Below are positions 35,254-44,226 of a stretch of 64,000 nucleotides of DNA, in pieces. Under the pieces are notes generated by a model. The model was given only the letters and a program-made list of their open reading frames with translations, had not been told where the DNA came from and did not search any database. The position numbers were made by a program, and so were the translations under genes. This DNA comes from Spirosoma oryzicola (GTDB taxonomy: Bacteria > Bacteroidota > Bacteroidia > Cytophagales > Spirosomataceae), in the NCBI RefSeq assembly GCF_021233055.1, contig NZ_CP089538.1:1965501-2029500 (forward strand). The letters run 5' to 3'. Each line of letters starts with the position of its first letter. Within the stretch, counting starts at the first letter, position 1.

Positions 35254-35694
35254 AGATCAGTAGGTTGTCAAATAAATGTTTAGGGTTGTCAATGCAGATG
35301 CGGTGGAAGAAAACCGTGTCCATGTCAAAATAATCGCTTTTCTTCGAGAAACAGTGCAACTAGGCAATAAATAGCTGCGCTATTTCTGGCTGTGCCGTCA
35401 GTTTTTAAGAAACCTACCGGGTTAGGCTTAAGAACTCGTATTGTTTGAAATCCCTAAAATGAGTATTTATTGCTGACGCCAAAGGTCGGTTTTGTCTGTG
35501 GAGTCGGCTGAGCCGTGGTGTCGGTTTTGAGAACCGCGCGGGCGGCCCCGCCGACACTACGATTCCATACACTTTGTTGGTTGAGCTTACGTAGTTAGTG
35601 TCGGATCAACAGTACATCGAACTAATATCGCATTTTAAATGTAGATACATATAATGTAGTCGTACGCTTATGGGTAGTCGTTGAATAAGCGTAT
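35254..35694. other. Divergent intergenic region with a composite repeat
   Basis: The 441 bp between the GH3 and YgiD-like genes hold no gene. A REP-family composite at 35469-35560 is listed separately. The rest is AT-rich near the dioxygenase start. No promoter was clear enough to report. Confidence 0.55.
35469..35560. repeat. Composite REP-family repeat
   Basis: The sequence joins ATTGCTGACGCCAAAGGTCG, also present inverted near 60800, a GTCGGCTGAGCCG palindrome also seen at 39848, and a GTGGTGTCGG/CCGACACTAC stem containing a 27-base block (35531-35557) identical to 46165-46191. It is a mosaic of pieces of the family. Confidence 0.75.
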
Positions 35695-36591
35695 TTGTTT
35701 TTCAGAACGATGAAGCGAAACGAATTTTTAACCACCCTACTGGGTACAACCATGCTGACTAGTTTCAAACAGTTCACGAAAGACCTTACGGAACAAGGAT
35801 CAGAAATGCCCGTATTATTTGTCGGACATGGTTCGCCGATGAATGGGATTGAACATAATGAATTCAACCAGTACTGGAAGCAGCTAGCGCAGGAAATCCC
35901 GGTTCCGAAAGCGGTTCTGGTTGTTTCGGCGCACTGGTTGAGTCGAGGAACGCACATTACGGCAATGGATTTTCCGAGAACGATCCATGATTTTGGCGGA
36001 TTCCCTAAGGCGTTGTTCGATGTGCAGTACCCCGCACCCGGTAGCCCCGCACTCGCTAAAGAAACAGCGGGGTTGATCCATTCGACGGTTGTTGGGCTAA
36101 ACCACGACTGGGGGCTGGATCATGGGACCTGGAGCGTTGTGCGGCAGATGTACCCTGATGCTACAATTCCTGTTTTGCAGCTGAGTATCGACTACACGAA
36201 GGACGCGCAGTACCATTATAACTTGGCAAAAGAGTTAAGCGCCTTACGCCGAAAAGGCGTGTTGATTCTGGGCAGTGGCAACATGGTTCATAACCTGCGC
36301 ATGATCGCTTTGCCGCCATCCGGTGATTTCAACACGGCTTATGGCTACGACTGGGCCATCCAAATGAACGATACGTTTAAAGAACTGATCGCAACCGGAG
36401 ACCATGCGCCACTGATTCACTACGATCGGCTGGGGCCAGAAGCCCGTCTGGCTATTCCATCGCCTGATCATTACTTACCCTTGCTGTACACGCTGGGGCT
36501 TCAAGGCAAGCAAGATTCTGTTTCCTTCTTTAACGACAAAGCCGTTGCTGGCTCGCTGACAATGACGTCGGTTAAAATCAGTAGTAACTAG
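35695..36591 (+). CDS. ygiD: 4,5-DOPA-extradiol-dioxygenase-like protein (YgiD family)
   Basis: The 298-residue protein opens (or starts five codons later at ATG 35710) with a leader-like segment and then MPVLFVGHGSPMNGIEHN. The class III extradiol dioxygenase metal ligands fit the His in FVGHGSP, the His in VVSAHWLSRG, the His in LDHGTWSVV and a late His-Asn in GSGNMVHNLR. Family members use Fe(II) or Zn(II) to split catechols. The E. coli protein acts on L-DOPA; the native substrate is not known. The N-terminal RNEFLTTLLGTTML stretch is unusual for a cytoplasmic enzyme and may be a leader. Confidence 0.88.
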   Translation: MFFRTMKRNEFLTTLLGTTMLTSFKQFTKDLTEQGSEMPVLFVGHGSPMNGIEHNEFNQYWKQLAQEIPVPKAVLVVSAHWLSRGTHITAMDFPRTIHDFGGFPKALFDVQYPAPGSPALAKETAGLIHSTVVGLNHDWGLDHGTWSVVRQMYPDATIPVLQLSIDYTKDAQYHYNLAKELSALRRKGVLILGSGNMVHNLRMIALPPSGDFNTAYGYDWAIQMNDTFKELIATGDHAPLIHYDRLGPEARLAIPSPDHYLPLLYTLGLQGKQDSVSFFNDKAVAGSLTMTSVKISSN

Positions 36592-36621
36592 GCTCATCAC
36601 GAACGGTCTATTCACGATCTG

Positions 36622-36653
36622 TAAAGGCGCTGGTAACGTTACCGGCGCCTTTA
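36622..36653 (+). terminator. Terminator after the dioxygenase gene
   Basis: TAAAGGCGCTGGTAAC pairs with GTTACCGGCGCCTTTA with a single G-T pair, followed by T-rich sequence. It begins 30 bases after the stop. Confidence 0.75.
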
Positions 36654-36877
36654 TCATAATTGGACAATAATAAGATCGGTCATTGACCCATTTCCGATTA
36701 AAATAGTATTAAAAATAAGCACCTTACAGCGAATAGTTTAAATGAAAGTTTACTGAATTAATTGCATTTTATTAGATAATAATCTGATAATGAGTTATAA
36801 TTTGAGGTAAAATTAGTCACCCTTAGTAGACTTACTATTAGAAAAATTAAAATATGGATGCACGGCGGATTATGGTC

Positions 36878-36900
36878 GTTTAGACAAAACTTGTTTAAAC
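36878..36900. promoter_or_regulatory. Candidate MarR operator
   Basis: GTTTAGACAA and TTGTTTAAAC are an inverted repeat matching at 9 of 10 positions with a 3-base centre. Its right arm contains the -33 TTG of the marR promoter. The position fits autorepression of the efflux operon. Confidence 0.55.
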
Positions 36901-36920
36901 AAATATTGGTTATACCTTTG
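36891..36920 (+). promoter_or_regulatory. Promoter of the marR-tolC-emrAB operon
   Basis: TTG at 36891-36893 and TACCTTTG at 36913-36920 are 19 bases apart, an excellent match to the Bacteroidota consensus. The marR start is 17 bases after the TAnnTTTG box, so the leader is very short. Confidence 0.7.
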
Positions 36921-36937
36921 TCGCACCTTTAGAAAAC

Positions 36938-37375
36938 ATGGAAAAGTTGTTTCGAAATGAATACCACAGATTGATTGCCAACATCCATCAAACCGACGGG
37001 TATATCTTCAATCATTTTCAGCAGAAGCTGTCGCCGTTCGATTTATCGGTACAGCAGTACATCGCTCTTCGCCGGCTCTCGGAAGTTTACCCAAACAGCT
37101 TAACCGCAGGTGAACTGAAAGAAAAAATGACCGATATAAACTCTGATATGACCCGGCTGATGGACCGTTTGGTTGCCAAGAAATTGATTGTTCGGGAGAT
37201 TGATCCTCAGAACCGTCGTCGGGTTAACCTTTCCCTCACAGAAGAGTCGTATCAGTTTGTTGAAGCTGTCGCCGTCGAGTTTAAAGATTTTGAATCGATT
37301 GTCAGTCAGTTGACTGATGAGGAAGTCCATACAATGAATACGCTCCTCGAAAAAATTAGAAAACCGTTACAATGA
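36938..37375 (+). CDS. MarR-family transcriptional regulator
   Basis: The 145-residue protein has the winged HTH of the family: helix region LTAGELKEKMTDINSDMTRL and the wing VREIDPQNRRRVNLSLTEE. Members bind DNA as dimers and release it on binding phenolic or other lipophilic compounds. Its last four bases overlap the start of tolC, so it is the first gene of the efflux operon and probably its repressor, through the inverted repeat at the promoter. Confidence 0.92.
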   Translation: MEKLFRNEYHRLIANIHQTDGYIFNHFQQKLSPFDLSVQQYIALRRLSEVYPNSLTAGELKEKMTDINSDMTRLMDRLVAKKLIVREIDPQNRRRVNLSLTEESYQFVEAVAVEFKDFESIVSQLTDEEVHTMNTLLEKIRKPLQ

Positions 37376-38694
37376 AAAAGTATCTGATAGGCGTTGGCGT
37401 TTGGCTGGCGGGTCTAAGTCTGGCGGTTGCTCAACCAGCTCCGACCGTGATGCCGCTGGATAAAGCCGTTCAGCTGGCGCTGCAAAATAACAAAGCAATC
37501 AAGCTCGCCGATGCCCGTACGCAGGCGGCTGAAGCGCGTTCGCAAGAAGCCAAAGATCGCAGTTTACCCCAGGCTAATGCTTCGTTGGCGTATTCGCGCT
37601 ACAGCCTGACGGGTCCGTTCTCGCTGGGTGCTGGTGGGGAAGCCTTAACGATTCCGGCTGGCGCGTTCAATGCGACCATTGGTGGGGTTACGATCAGTAA
37701 AGAAGTGTTTGGCGGTTTTGCCGAGAAATCAGCAGAAAAGTCGGCCGAACTGCTGGCCAAAGCGGGTCACCTGGATGCGCAACGCAATCGTTCGGAGTTG
37801 GTTTACACCGTAACCGATGCGTACTATAACATTGTCAAACTAGCCCGTTCGATTGGTGTGATCGAGCAAAATATCCGTCAATTTGAAGAACGGGAGCGGG
37901 ATGCGAATAACCTGCAAAAAGAAGGAATTGTGACTGCCAACGAGGTGCTGAAGATTCAGTTGCAGAAAAATAACCTGAACCTGAGTCGTCTACAGGTAGA
38001 AAAAGCTCGTCAGACCGCCCTTTATAACTTTAACCTGCTGGTTGGTTTGCCCGACGATCAGACTATTTCCATCGACACGACGCTGGTCAACCCGGTTTCT
38101 TCGCTTGAACCGCTGAACTCATTTCTGACCAGAGCGGTACAGGCCCGTCCCGAAGTACAAGCCAATACGCTCCGGGTTCAATCGGCTGAAGAGATGATGC
38201 GTAATACGAAAAGTGCCAAGTATCCGCACTTAGGCGTATCTACGGGGTATAATTACATCAATCCGACGGCCAACGTATTTCCTACGTCGGGTGCGTTCGT
38301 TAGTGCCTGGAATGTGGGGGCTGGATTGACGTATAACATTGGCTCGCTGTATAACCTGAAAGGTAGATTGCATACGGCGCAAAACAACATCGATCAGGCA
38401 AACCTGCAAAGTCAGCAGCAAACCGATCAAATCCGCAGTGAGGTGGTGACAGCTTACAACAACTACCAACTGGCGCTGGAACAACAGAATGTGATTCGCA
38501 CGGCGGTAGGGCAGGCCGTTGAAAATTACCGCCTGACCGAGTCTCGTTTCCGCAATGGCTTAGTCGGATCGACGGATTTGCTGGAAGCCAACAGTTTTCT
38601 GGTACAAGCTCAACTCAATGTAATTAACGCCACCGTGGACGCGCAACTGGCTTACCAACGCCTGCTCAAAGCCACTGGCAACAACCTCAATTAA
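37372..38694 (+). CDS. TolC-family outer membrane efflux protein
   Basis: The 440-residue protein has a signal peptide (VWLAGLSLAVAQ). Two OEP repeats of long helices with small residues (AVQLALQNNKAIKLADARTQ and later ENYRLTESRFRNGLVGSTDL) form the trimeric periplasmic tunnel and outer-membrane barrel. It supplies the outer channel for the EmrA/EmrB-type pump encoded downstream. Its ATG overlaps the marR stop. Confidence 0.92.
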   Translation: MKKYLIGVGVWLAGLSLAVAQPAPTVMPLDKAVQLALQNNKAIKLADARTQAAEARSQEAKDRSLPQANASLAYSRYSLTGPFSLGAGGEALTIPAGAFNATIGGVTISKEVFGGFAEKSAEKSAELLAKAGHLDAQRNRSELVYTVTDAYYNIVKLARSIGVIEQNIRQFEERERDANNLQKEGIVTANEVLKIQLQKNNLNLSRLQVEKARQTALYNFNLLVGLPDDQTISIDTTLVNPVSSLEPLNSFLTRAVQARPEVQANTLRVQSAEEMMRNTKSAKYPHLGVSTGYNYINPTANVFPTSGAFVSAWNVGAGLTYNIGSLYNLKGRLHTAQNNIDQANLQSQQQTDQIRSEVVTAYNNYQLALEQQNVIRTAVGQAVENYRLTESRFRNGLVGSTDLLEANSFLVQAQLNVINATVDAQLAYQRLLKATGNNLN

Positions 38695-38714
38695 TCTTGT
38701 TTCGATAAGTAGTC

Positions 38715-39824
38715 ATGGATAAGAAAACAGTATTCCGCATAGTGGGCGTCATTGTTCTGGCCGTTGCCCTCTTTTTTGGGTACAGCGAATTTCGCTACCT
38801 GCAACGGCACGAAACCACCGACGACGCCCAGATCGACGGCGACGTAAACCCGGTTATTCCTAAGGCGGGTGGTTACGTAAAAGCCATTCGTTTTAAAGAC
38901 AATCAGTTTGTAAAAGAAGGTGATACGCTTGTGGTTCTCGACGATGCGGACTATCGCATTCGCGTCGCGCAGGCTGAGTCTGCCCTGCAAAGTGCCATGG
39001 CGGCCGCTGGCGTAAGCCGCTCGCAGGTGAACGTAGCGTCGGCAACGGTACAAAGCGCGCAAGCAAGCGTACAGACGGCCCGTGATCAGGTTGCTACCGC
39101 GCAGGCTAACGTGGCGGCTGCTCAGGCCCGTGCCCGCAGAGCCAATCAGGATTTTGAACGCTACAGCCGACTATTAGCCGAAAAAACGGTTCCGCAGCAG
39201 CAGTTCGACGCAGCTCAGGCCGAACGGGATGCGGCTCAGGCTCAACTACTGGCGGCTCAGGCTCAACTACGCACCGCGCAATCGCAGGTGAATGCGGTCG
39301 GAACGCAAACAGCGGTATCAAGCTCGCAGCGTCGGGCAACCGAAGGGCAGATCACGGTCGCCCAGGCTACCATTAAGCAGCGTCAGGCCGATCTGGACAT
39401 GGCTAAACTGCAACTTTCGTACACGATTGTACGGGCTCCGGCTTCGGGTGTTGTGTCGAAACGGGCGGTGCAAATCGGTCAGTTGGTACAGGCTGGTCAG
39501 GCCGTCTGTTCCGTAGTCGGTAATTCGAACCTGTGGGTAACGGCTAACTTTAAAGAAACGCAGTTGCATCAGATGCAGCCCGGTCAGGCGGTCGATATCG
39601 ATGTCGATGCGTTTGAAGGTGACAAACTGGTAGGCCACGTAGGGTCGTTTGCCGGGGCAACGGGCGCGAAGTTTTCCCTGCTGCCTCCCGACAATGCAAC
39701 GGGTAACTACGTGAAAGTGGTTCAGCGGGTTCCGGTACGAATTGAACTCGATAAAAATAGTCCGCTGTACGCGAAAGTGCGCCCTGGTATGAGCGTATCC
39801 GTAGCGGTGGATTTGCAGAAATAA
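38715..39824 (+). CDS. emrA: HlyD/EmrA-type periplasmic adaptor protein
   Basis: The 369-residue protein has one N-terminal membrane anchor (FRIVGVIVLAVALFFGYSEF). It then has a biotinyl-lipoyl-like half (TTDDAQIDGDVNPVIPKAGG) and a long Ala/Gln-rich coiled coil (about 90-225). The second lipoyl half (YTIVRAPASGVVSKRAVQIG) and a beta-barrel domain follow. It links the inner-membrane EmrB pump to the TolC channel. It lies 20 bases after tolC. Confidence 0.92.
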   Translation: MDKKTVFRIVGVIVLAVALFFGYSEFRYLQRHETTDDAQIDGDVNPVIPKAGGYVKAIRFKDNQFVKEGDTLVVLDDADYRIRVAQAESALQSAMAAAGVSRSQVNVASATVQSAQASVQTARDQVATAQANVAAAQARARRANQDFERYSRLLAEKTVPQQQFDAAQAERDAAQAQLLAAQAQLRTAQSQVNAVGTQTAVSSSQRRATEGQITVAQATIKQRQADLDMAKLQLSYTIVRAPASGVVSKRAVQIGQLVQAGQAVCSVVGNSNLWVTANFKETQLHQMQPGQAVDIDVDAFEGDKLVGHVGSFAGATGAKFSLLPPDNATGNYVKVVQRVPVRIELDKNSPLYAKVRPGMSVSVAVDLQK

Positions 39825-39829
39825 GCGCT

Positions 39830-39914
39830 TGCCCTTGGTGTCGGACGGTCGGCTCAGCCGTTCGCAAGCCCGATACCAAGGGCAGCAGAAACACGTCAGG
39901 TTCTCGAACCTGAC
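39830..39914. repeat. Two palindromes between emrA and emrB
   Basis: TGCCCTTGGTGTCGG (39830-39844) pairs with CCGATACCAAGGGCA (39870-39884), with one G-T pair; its centre includes GTCGGCTCAGCCG. A second stem, GTCAGGTT/AACCTGAC around CTCG (39895-39914), belongs to the GTCAGGTT subtype also at 46113. They may tune expression between the two genes. Confidence 0.75.
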
Positions 39915-39938
39915 ACCACCCAATTAATTACTAACCGT

Positions 39939-41495
39939 ATGAAGTTAGGATTTGATAAATGGATTGTTGTGATTACGGTTACAACAGCCGCCCTGCTGCA
40001 AACCATCGATTCTTCCATCGTTAACGTAACGCTGAACCAGATGATGGGTAACCTCGGCGCTTCGCTGGGGGATATCAGCTGGGTCGTGACGGGCTACGCA
40101 GCCGCCAGTGCCGTGATGATTACGATGTCGGGCTGGCTAACGGCTAAGCTGGGACGGCGTAATTACTTTGCCGCTTCGATTGTTCTTTTTACGGTCGCAT
40201 CCATATTTTGCGGTACCTCAACCAACGTTTGGGAGCTTGTTTTCTTCCGGGTTGTGCAAGGAATCGGGGGAGGAGGGTTGCTGACAACAGCCCAGTCGAT
40301 TCTGATTCAGACCTTCCCGAAAGAAGACTTAGGGATTGCTAATGCCATTTTCGGGGTGGGCGTTATTATCGGCCCATCCATCGGACCTACGCTTGGGGGC
40401 TACATCACCGACAACCTGTCGTGGAACTGGGTGTTCTACATCAATATCCCCTTTGGTATTGCGGCTACGGTGCTGACCTACTTGTTTATCAAAGAACCCG
40501 CCGAGAAGGTCGAAGCCGGTAGCATGGACTGGCTCGCGCTGATTCTATTGGTAATGGGTATCGGTGGTCTGCAAATCGTTCTGGAAAAAGGTCAGGAAGA
40601 AGACTGGTTCACGTCGGAGTTTATTGTCGGCATGTCTATCACGGCAGCCGTTGGACTGATCGGATTTATCTGGCGTCAGTTAGCGGTAAAACTGCCAATC
40701 CTGGATCTAAGTCTGCTTCGTCAGCGCCGGTTTGCGGTTGGTACGCTGTTTAATTTCATTCTTGGTTTCGGGCTGTTTGCTTCCGTGTTTATCATCCCGG
40801 TTTTCTGTCAGACCATTCTGGGCTTTACGGCTAGCCAAACCGGATTGCTCCTGATGCCGGGTTCGATCATGACGGGCTTGATGATGCCTGTTGTTGGGGG
40901 GTTGCTAAGTAAAAACTACATCTCTCCGGTCTGGTACGCGGGTATCGGCTTTCTGTTGTTTTTCGGCTTTTGCTTCGATCTATCGGCGATCAGCCTTGAA
41001 GCTGGACCCGACTATTTCTTCTGGCCGCTAATCGTTCGGGGCATCGGGATGGGACTGATTTTTATTCCGCTGACCACGATTACACTGGCCGATCTGCCGG
41101 GCATCAAAATCCCGCAGGGATCAGCCCTTACGGGGATGATTCGGCAATTAGGCGGTACGTTCGGTACGGCGATCATGACCACGTACATCTCGACGCGCAC
41201 GGTTCTGCATTCATCCCGCCTGGCCGACAACATATCGATTTATAACCCGCTGTCTGCCGAGCGGATTCGGCAGTACACGAATTTGTTTTTGTCCAAAGGC
41301 GATGCCTTGATGACGGCGACGGGTAAAGCCTACGGGGTTATGCAAGGATCGCTGATCAAGCAGGCGCTGGTGATGACGTACGCGGATGCTTTCCTGATCA
41401 TTGGCGGGTTCTTCCTCATTTGCGTACCGCTTTTGCTACTGTTTATCGGGAAGAAAATCGAAGCCTCAGGCCACACCGAAATGGTGATGGAATAG
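39939..41495 (+). CDS. emrB: DHA2-family (EmrB/QacA) MFS drug-efflux transporter
   Basis: The 518-residue protein has about 14 membrane segments. The N-terminal ALLQTIDSSIVNVTLNQMMG, motif A SGWLTAKLGRRNYF and the motif C region GVIIGPSIGPTLGGYITDN are typical of DHA2 antiporters. It exports amphipathic drugs using the proton gradient through the EmrA-TolC path encoded just upstream. The regulator and all three pump parts are in one operon. Substrates are unknown. Confidence 0.93.
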   Translation: MKLGFDKWIVVITVTTAALLQTIDSSIVNVTLNQMMGNLGASLGDISWVVTGYAAASAVMITMSGWLTAKLGRRNYFAASIVLFTVASIFCGTSTNVWELVFFRVVQGIGGGGLLTTAQSILIQTFPKEDLGIANAIFGVGVIIGPSIGPTLGGYITDNLSWNWVFYINIPFGIAATVLTYLFIKEPAEKVEAGSMDWLALILLVMGIGGLQIVLEKGQEEDWFTSEFIVGMSITAAVGLIGFIWRQLAVKLPILDLSLLRQRRFAVGTLFNFILGFGLFASVFIIPVFCQTILGFTASQTGLLLMPGSIMTGLMMPVVGGLLSKNYISPVWYAGIGFLLFFGFCFDLSAISLEAGPDYFFWPLIVRGIGMGLIFIPLTTITLADLPGIKIPQGSALTGMIRQLGGTFGTAIMTTYISTRTVLHSSRLADNISIYNPLSAERIRQYTNLFLSKGDALMTATGKAYGVMQGSLIKQALVMTYADAFLIIGGFFLICVPLLLLFIGKKIEASGHTEMVME

Positions 41496-41572
41496 GGAGT
41501 AGAAGGGTATATATGAAATTCTGGCTTACTGCCAAAACGGAACGTCTGAATGCCAGGAGTTCGCAATTGTTT

Positions 41573-41606
41573 TCGCCCGCCGTCAATGCGTGTTGACGGT
41601 GGGCGA
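41573..41606. terminator. Hairpin between emrB and DUF3667 genes
   Basis: TCGCCCGCCGTCAA pairs with TTGACGGTGGGCGA with one G-T pair and a 6-base loop. It is between convergent stops at 41495 and 41675. The T-run is weak. Confidence 0.55.
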
Positions 41607-41674
41607 TTGACTTTTACCGAAGGCGGGTACGAAGAATGGCCATACTACCCGTTGTAGGGATCAAGACTGTTCGA

Positions 41675-42397
41675 CTACTTTATTGCCAGATCAACCAGCG
41701 TTCCGAGTAATAGCGCTGCCAGCGAGAAGGTTATCATGCCTAGCACATATGCACCAAATGCTTTTACATAATTAACGATCTTCCGCTTATCGAAAAACTG
41801 ACCGATTGCCCACGTGCAGTACCCTATACCAACGAAACCGGCAACCCGCATTGAATTCAGGTGAGTCAGTCCCTGAAAAACGGCAAAAACGGCAAAGATC
41901 AACATCCCCATGCCCATTACGAAACACAGGAGAATCAGAATTTCGAAAAAATTATACGCGTACTTTCTAAAAAATAGCTTTGCCCAGAAAGCGATAAAGA
42001 CGCCCATAATGATATTGGCATAACCGTAGTGGGCCTGAATCCACTTAAAAATGACACCCGTGCTCGTCTCTTCGGCTTCGTCAAGTTTCATGTAACCATC
42101 TCCGATATGGAAAAAGTGGTTTACGAGCGTATACGCCAAAGAAGTCACGATGATAAAAATGATAGGCTTTACGAGTCGACTTCTATTTTCCGAAATAAAA
42201 TGTCTGACGTTATCGCCCGGACTTACCAACAATTCCCGGACCGTATACAGAAGGCCCCGCTCAAAATGTAAGACGTGTTCAATTTCGTGTTTGATGTAAT
42301 GACCATCAATACGCTTCACGGCAACCGGCTGCCCGCAATGAGCACAGTACTTGTGCATAACTTCTTGCTGGCAATTCGAGCAACTCAATACTTGCAT
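41675..42397 (-). CDS. DUF3667 membrane protein with N-terminal zinc ribbon
   Basis: The 240-residue protein begins with CSNCQQEVMHKYCAHCGQ, two CxxC pairs of a zinc ribbon. HYIKHEIEHVLHFERGLLYT and VRELLVSPGDNVRHFISENR follow, the DUF3667 signature of Bacteroidota. Four or five membrane helices fill the C-terminal half. The function of the family is unknown. It is convergent with emrB. Confidence 0.85.
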   Translation of the reverse strand: MQVLSCSNCQQEVMHKYCAHCGQPVAVKRIDGHYIKHEIEHVLHFERGLLYTVRELLVSPGDNVRHFISENRSRLVKPIIFIIVTSLAYTLVNHFFHIGDGYMKLDEAEETSTGVIFKWIQAHYGYANIIMGVFIAFWAKLFFRKYAYNFFEILILLCFVMGMGMLIFAVFAVFQGLTHLNSMRVAGFVGIGYCTWAIGQFFDKRKIVNYVKAFGAYVLGMITFSLAALLLGTLVDLAIK

Positions 42398-42529
42398 TTT
42401 TGGCTAGATAAAAGTAACAGGTACGGGTTCGTCAACTCCCGACTCATCGTTGATGTCGACGGTCGCATAGGTTGACGGATAAGTGCACAATATAGAAAAA
42501 CTAGCTTAGTTCTCACGTTGCCACACGGG

Positions 42530-43183
42530 CTAAATCACCGGATATGCCGAATTGCTTCTCACACGCGCTCGTTTCCAGATGAAATAAACAATTAGGCTGA
42601 AGCCAATTGCCGAGGGGAGGATCTGGCTGTACGGCTTGAAATCGGATAATACGGCACCGCCAAAAGCCGACGCGAGACCGCTATAAGCAGATACTAATTT
42701 GTAGATGTGTTCGTAGAGCCACCCTTTTTTAAGCCGTTGGAATAGCCAGATGTGTTTGACCAAATCATACCCTGCCACCAGGACCAGCGCCAAAAGCGTG
42801 GGGTAAATTACAGTGGGAGACCAGTTGCCGCCCGATAGCTGCATGGATCGTACGTACAAGCCACCCGCGATCAATACAACCACGGCAAGCAACGCGTCCA
42901 GCCACGAAGCGCGTCGTTCACGAAGTCGAACAACACGGTACCCCGAATAGCCTACGTAGCCAGACAGTAGGGTCAGGATAATCAAAAAAGAGCTGGATCG
43001 AAAGAAGAGTACGCCCACAAAAGCCGTGGCCACTACGACTGCCAGTACGCATAAAAACCAGCGTCCATAACGAACGTGTTGCGGGGAGCGATTCTGGTAG
43101 AAGAGGGTTATTGAACCAATAAGTAAGCCAAGAATGCCAAAAATGATGTGGACAACGATGTTGACCGTATGAAGCGTTTGCAT
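42530..43183 (-). CDS. Hypothetical multi-pass membrane protein
   Basis: The 217-residue protein has about seven hydrophobic segments with little else. It begins with MQTLHTVNIVVHIIFGILGLL, a segment seen in various heme- or quinone-type membrane proteins, but no ligand pattern is clear. It is divergent from the LytTR regulator across 158 bases with a direct repeat, which suggests it may be the regulator's target. The family is not recognised. Confidence 0.65.
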   Translation of the reverse strand: MQTLHTVNIVVHIIFGILGLLIGSITLFYQNRSPQHVRYGRWFLCVLAVVVATAFVGVLFFRSSSFLIILTLLSGYVGYSGYRVVRLRERRASWLDALLAVVVLIAGGLYVRSMQLSGGNWSPTVIYPTLLALVLVAGYDLVKHIWLFQRLKKGWLYEHIYKLVSAYSGLASAFGGAVLSDFKPYSQILPSAIGFSLIVYFIWKRARVRSNSAYPVI

Positions 43184-43258
43184 AGGAAAACCTCCGGGTT
43201 GTTTGCGGGCCGGACGGTCGTAAAGTTGGGCAGGTACAAACGGGGCGGCAAGCCTTTC

Positions 43259-43286
43259 GTGACGAAGTAATCTGGACTGTGACGAA
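43259..43286. promoter_or_regulatory. Direct repeat in the LytTR divergent region
   Basis: GTGACGAA occurs at 43259-43266 and 43279-43286, 20 bases apart (about two helical turns). LytTR proteins bind paired direct repeats with such spacing. The site lies between the regulator and the membrane-protein gene and ends 56 bases before the regulator ATG. Confidence 0.4.
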
Positions 43287-43341
43287 CGTCTTTTGTCACG
43301 TAATGCATGGCTGTACAGGTTCTGGATTGTAATTTGGAGGT

Positions 43342-44094
43342 ATGAAACGCAATCCGCTTCTGAATCATTTCGTCGTACGTAATTTGCTGGGACTGCTCGC
43401 TTTGCTGGCGGTTCACTTCCTGGCCGATATGTACGCTATGGATCAGCGGGTAGGCTTTTCGAAGCTGTCGCCTTACGTGTATTTGTTAATGCTGTACGGT
43501 TGGCTGGTGTTTCACAACCGTATCCTGTTTGAACGGCTGTTCCTGCAAGGAAAAAAAGCGGCTTATTTCGGCTGTCTGATCCTACTCATGGCGCTGGGTT
43601 CGTTCAACATGAGTTTTATACTGCAAACGCAATTTGCCATTGTGCGCCCGCTTCCGCATCTGGTCAATTTTTGGGTGTACACCGTGACGGGCCTGGGCGT
43701 ATATGTTACGTACCGGTATATCCGTATGCAAGGGCAAAAAGAACGGCAACCCGTCGAAGAAACAAAGGCAGTGACCGAAATGACGGATAACTTTTCCTGT
43801 ACGGTGGATGGTGTCCGTCAGGTGATCGCCCATACCGATATTCGCTATCTTGAGAGTCTGGAAAACTACGTCAAGATCTTCACGAAATCGAAAACGTACA
43901 TTACGCGGATGACCTTGAAGGAAGCCGAAGATCGGTTGCCCAAACGGCTGTTTGTTCGCATCAGCCGGTCGTCCATTGTGAATACGGCGTACGTTGACAC
44001 AATCGAGTCTGACACGCTTCGAATCGGAACAAAGGAGTTGCGCATCGGTAAAGTATACAAACGATATGTCGCCGAGCAGTTTACCGGGGATTGA
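43342..44094 (+). CDS. Membrane-anchored LytTR-family transcription regulator
   Basis: The 250-residue protein has four hydrophobic helices in the first 130 residues (for example FVVRNLLGLLALLAVHFLAD) and a cytoplasmic linker. A LytTR DNA-binding domain follows at about 150-248: IRYLESLENYVKIFTKSKTY, MTLKEAEDRLP and FVRISRSSIVNTAYVDTIES. It has no receiver or kinase, so it probably senses a membrane signal directly. It is divergent from a membrane protein of unknown role. Such LytTR membrane regulators are common in Bacteroidota. Confidence 0.88.
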   Translation: MKRNPLLNHFVVRNLLGLLALLAVHFLADMYAMDQRVGFSKLSPYVYLLMLYGWLVFHNRILFERLFLQGKKAAYFGCLILLMALGSFNMSFILQTQFAIVRPLPHLVNFWVYTVTGLGVYVTYRYIRMQGQKERQPVEETKAVTEMTDNFSCTVDGVRQVIAHTDIRYLESLENYVKIFTKSKTYITRMTLKEAEDRLPKRLFVRISRSSIVNTAYVDTIESDTLRIGTKELRIGKVYKRYVAEQFTGD

Positions 44095-44160
44095 GAGACC
44101 GTCTTTATTTTATCATGACAAAAACGATACAGAAATAAATTTTCGGACAGTTTCTGAGCA

Positions 44161-44216
44161 AGCGCATAAAAAAAGCGGGGCATGATACGATTTGTACCTG
44201 CCCCGCTTTCATGCGC
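44161..44216 (-). terminator. Terminator after mqo
   Basis: On the minus strand AAAGCGGGGCA and TGCCCCGCTTT pair and are followed by a T-run of seven; GCGCAT/ATGCGC extends the base. It lies 11 bases after the mqo stop, between convergent genes. Confidence 0.8.
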
Positions 44217-44226
44217 GTTTAGACTA

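Larger units (their letters stand above)
36592..36937. other. AT-rich intergenic region before marR
   Basis: This 346-bp stretch contains the dioxygenase terminator at its left and the marR promoter/operator at its right, both listed. The middle 200 bases are very AT-rich and contain no gene. Confidence 0.6.
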
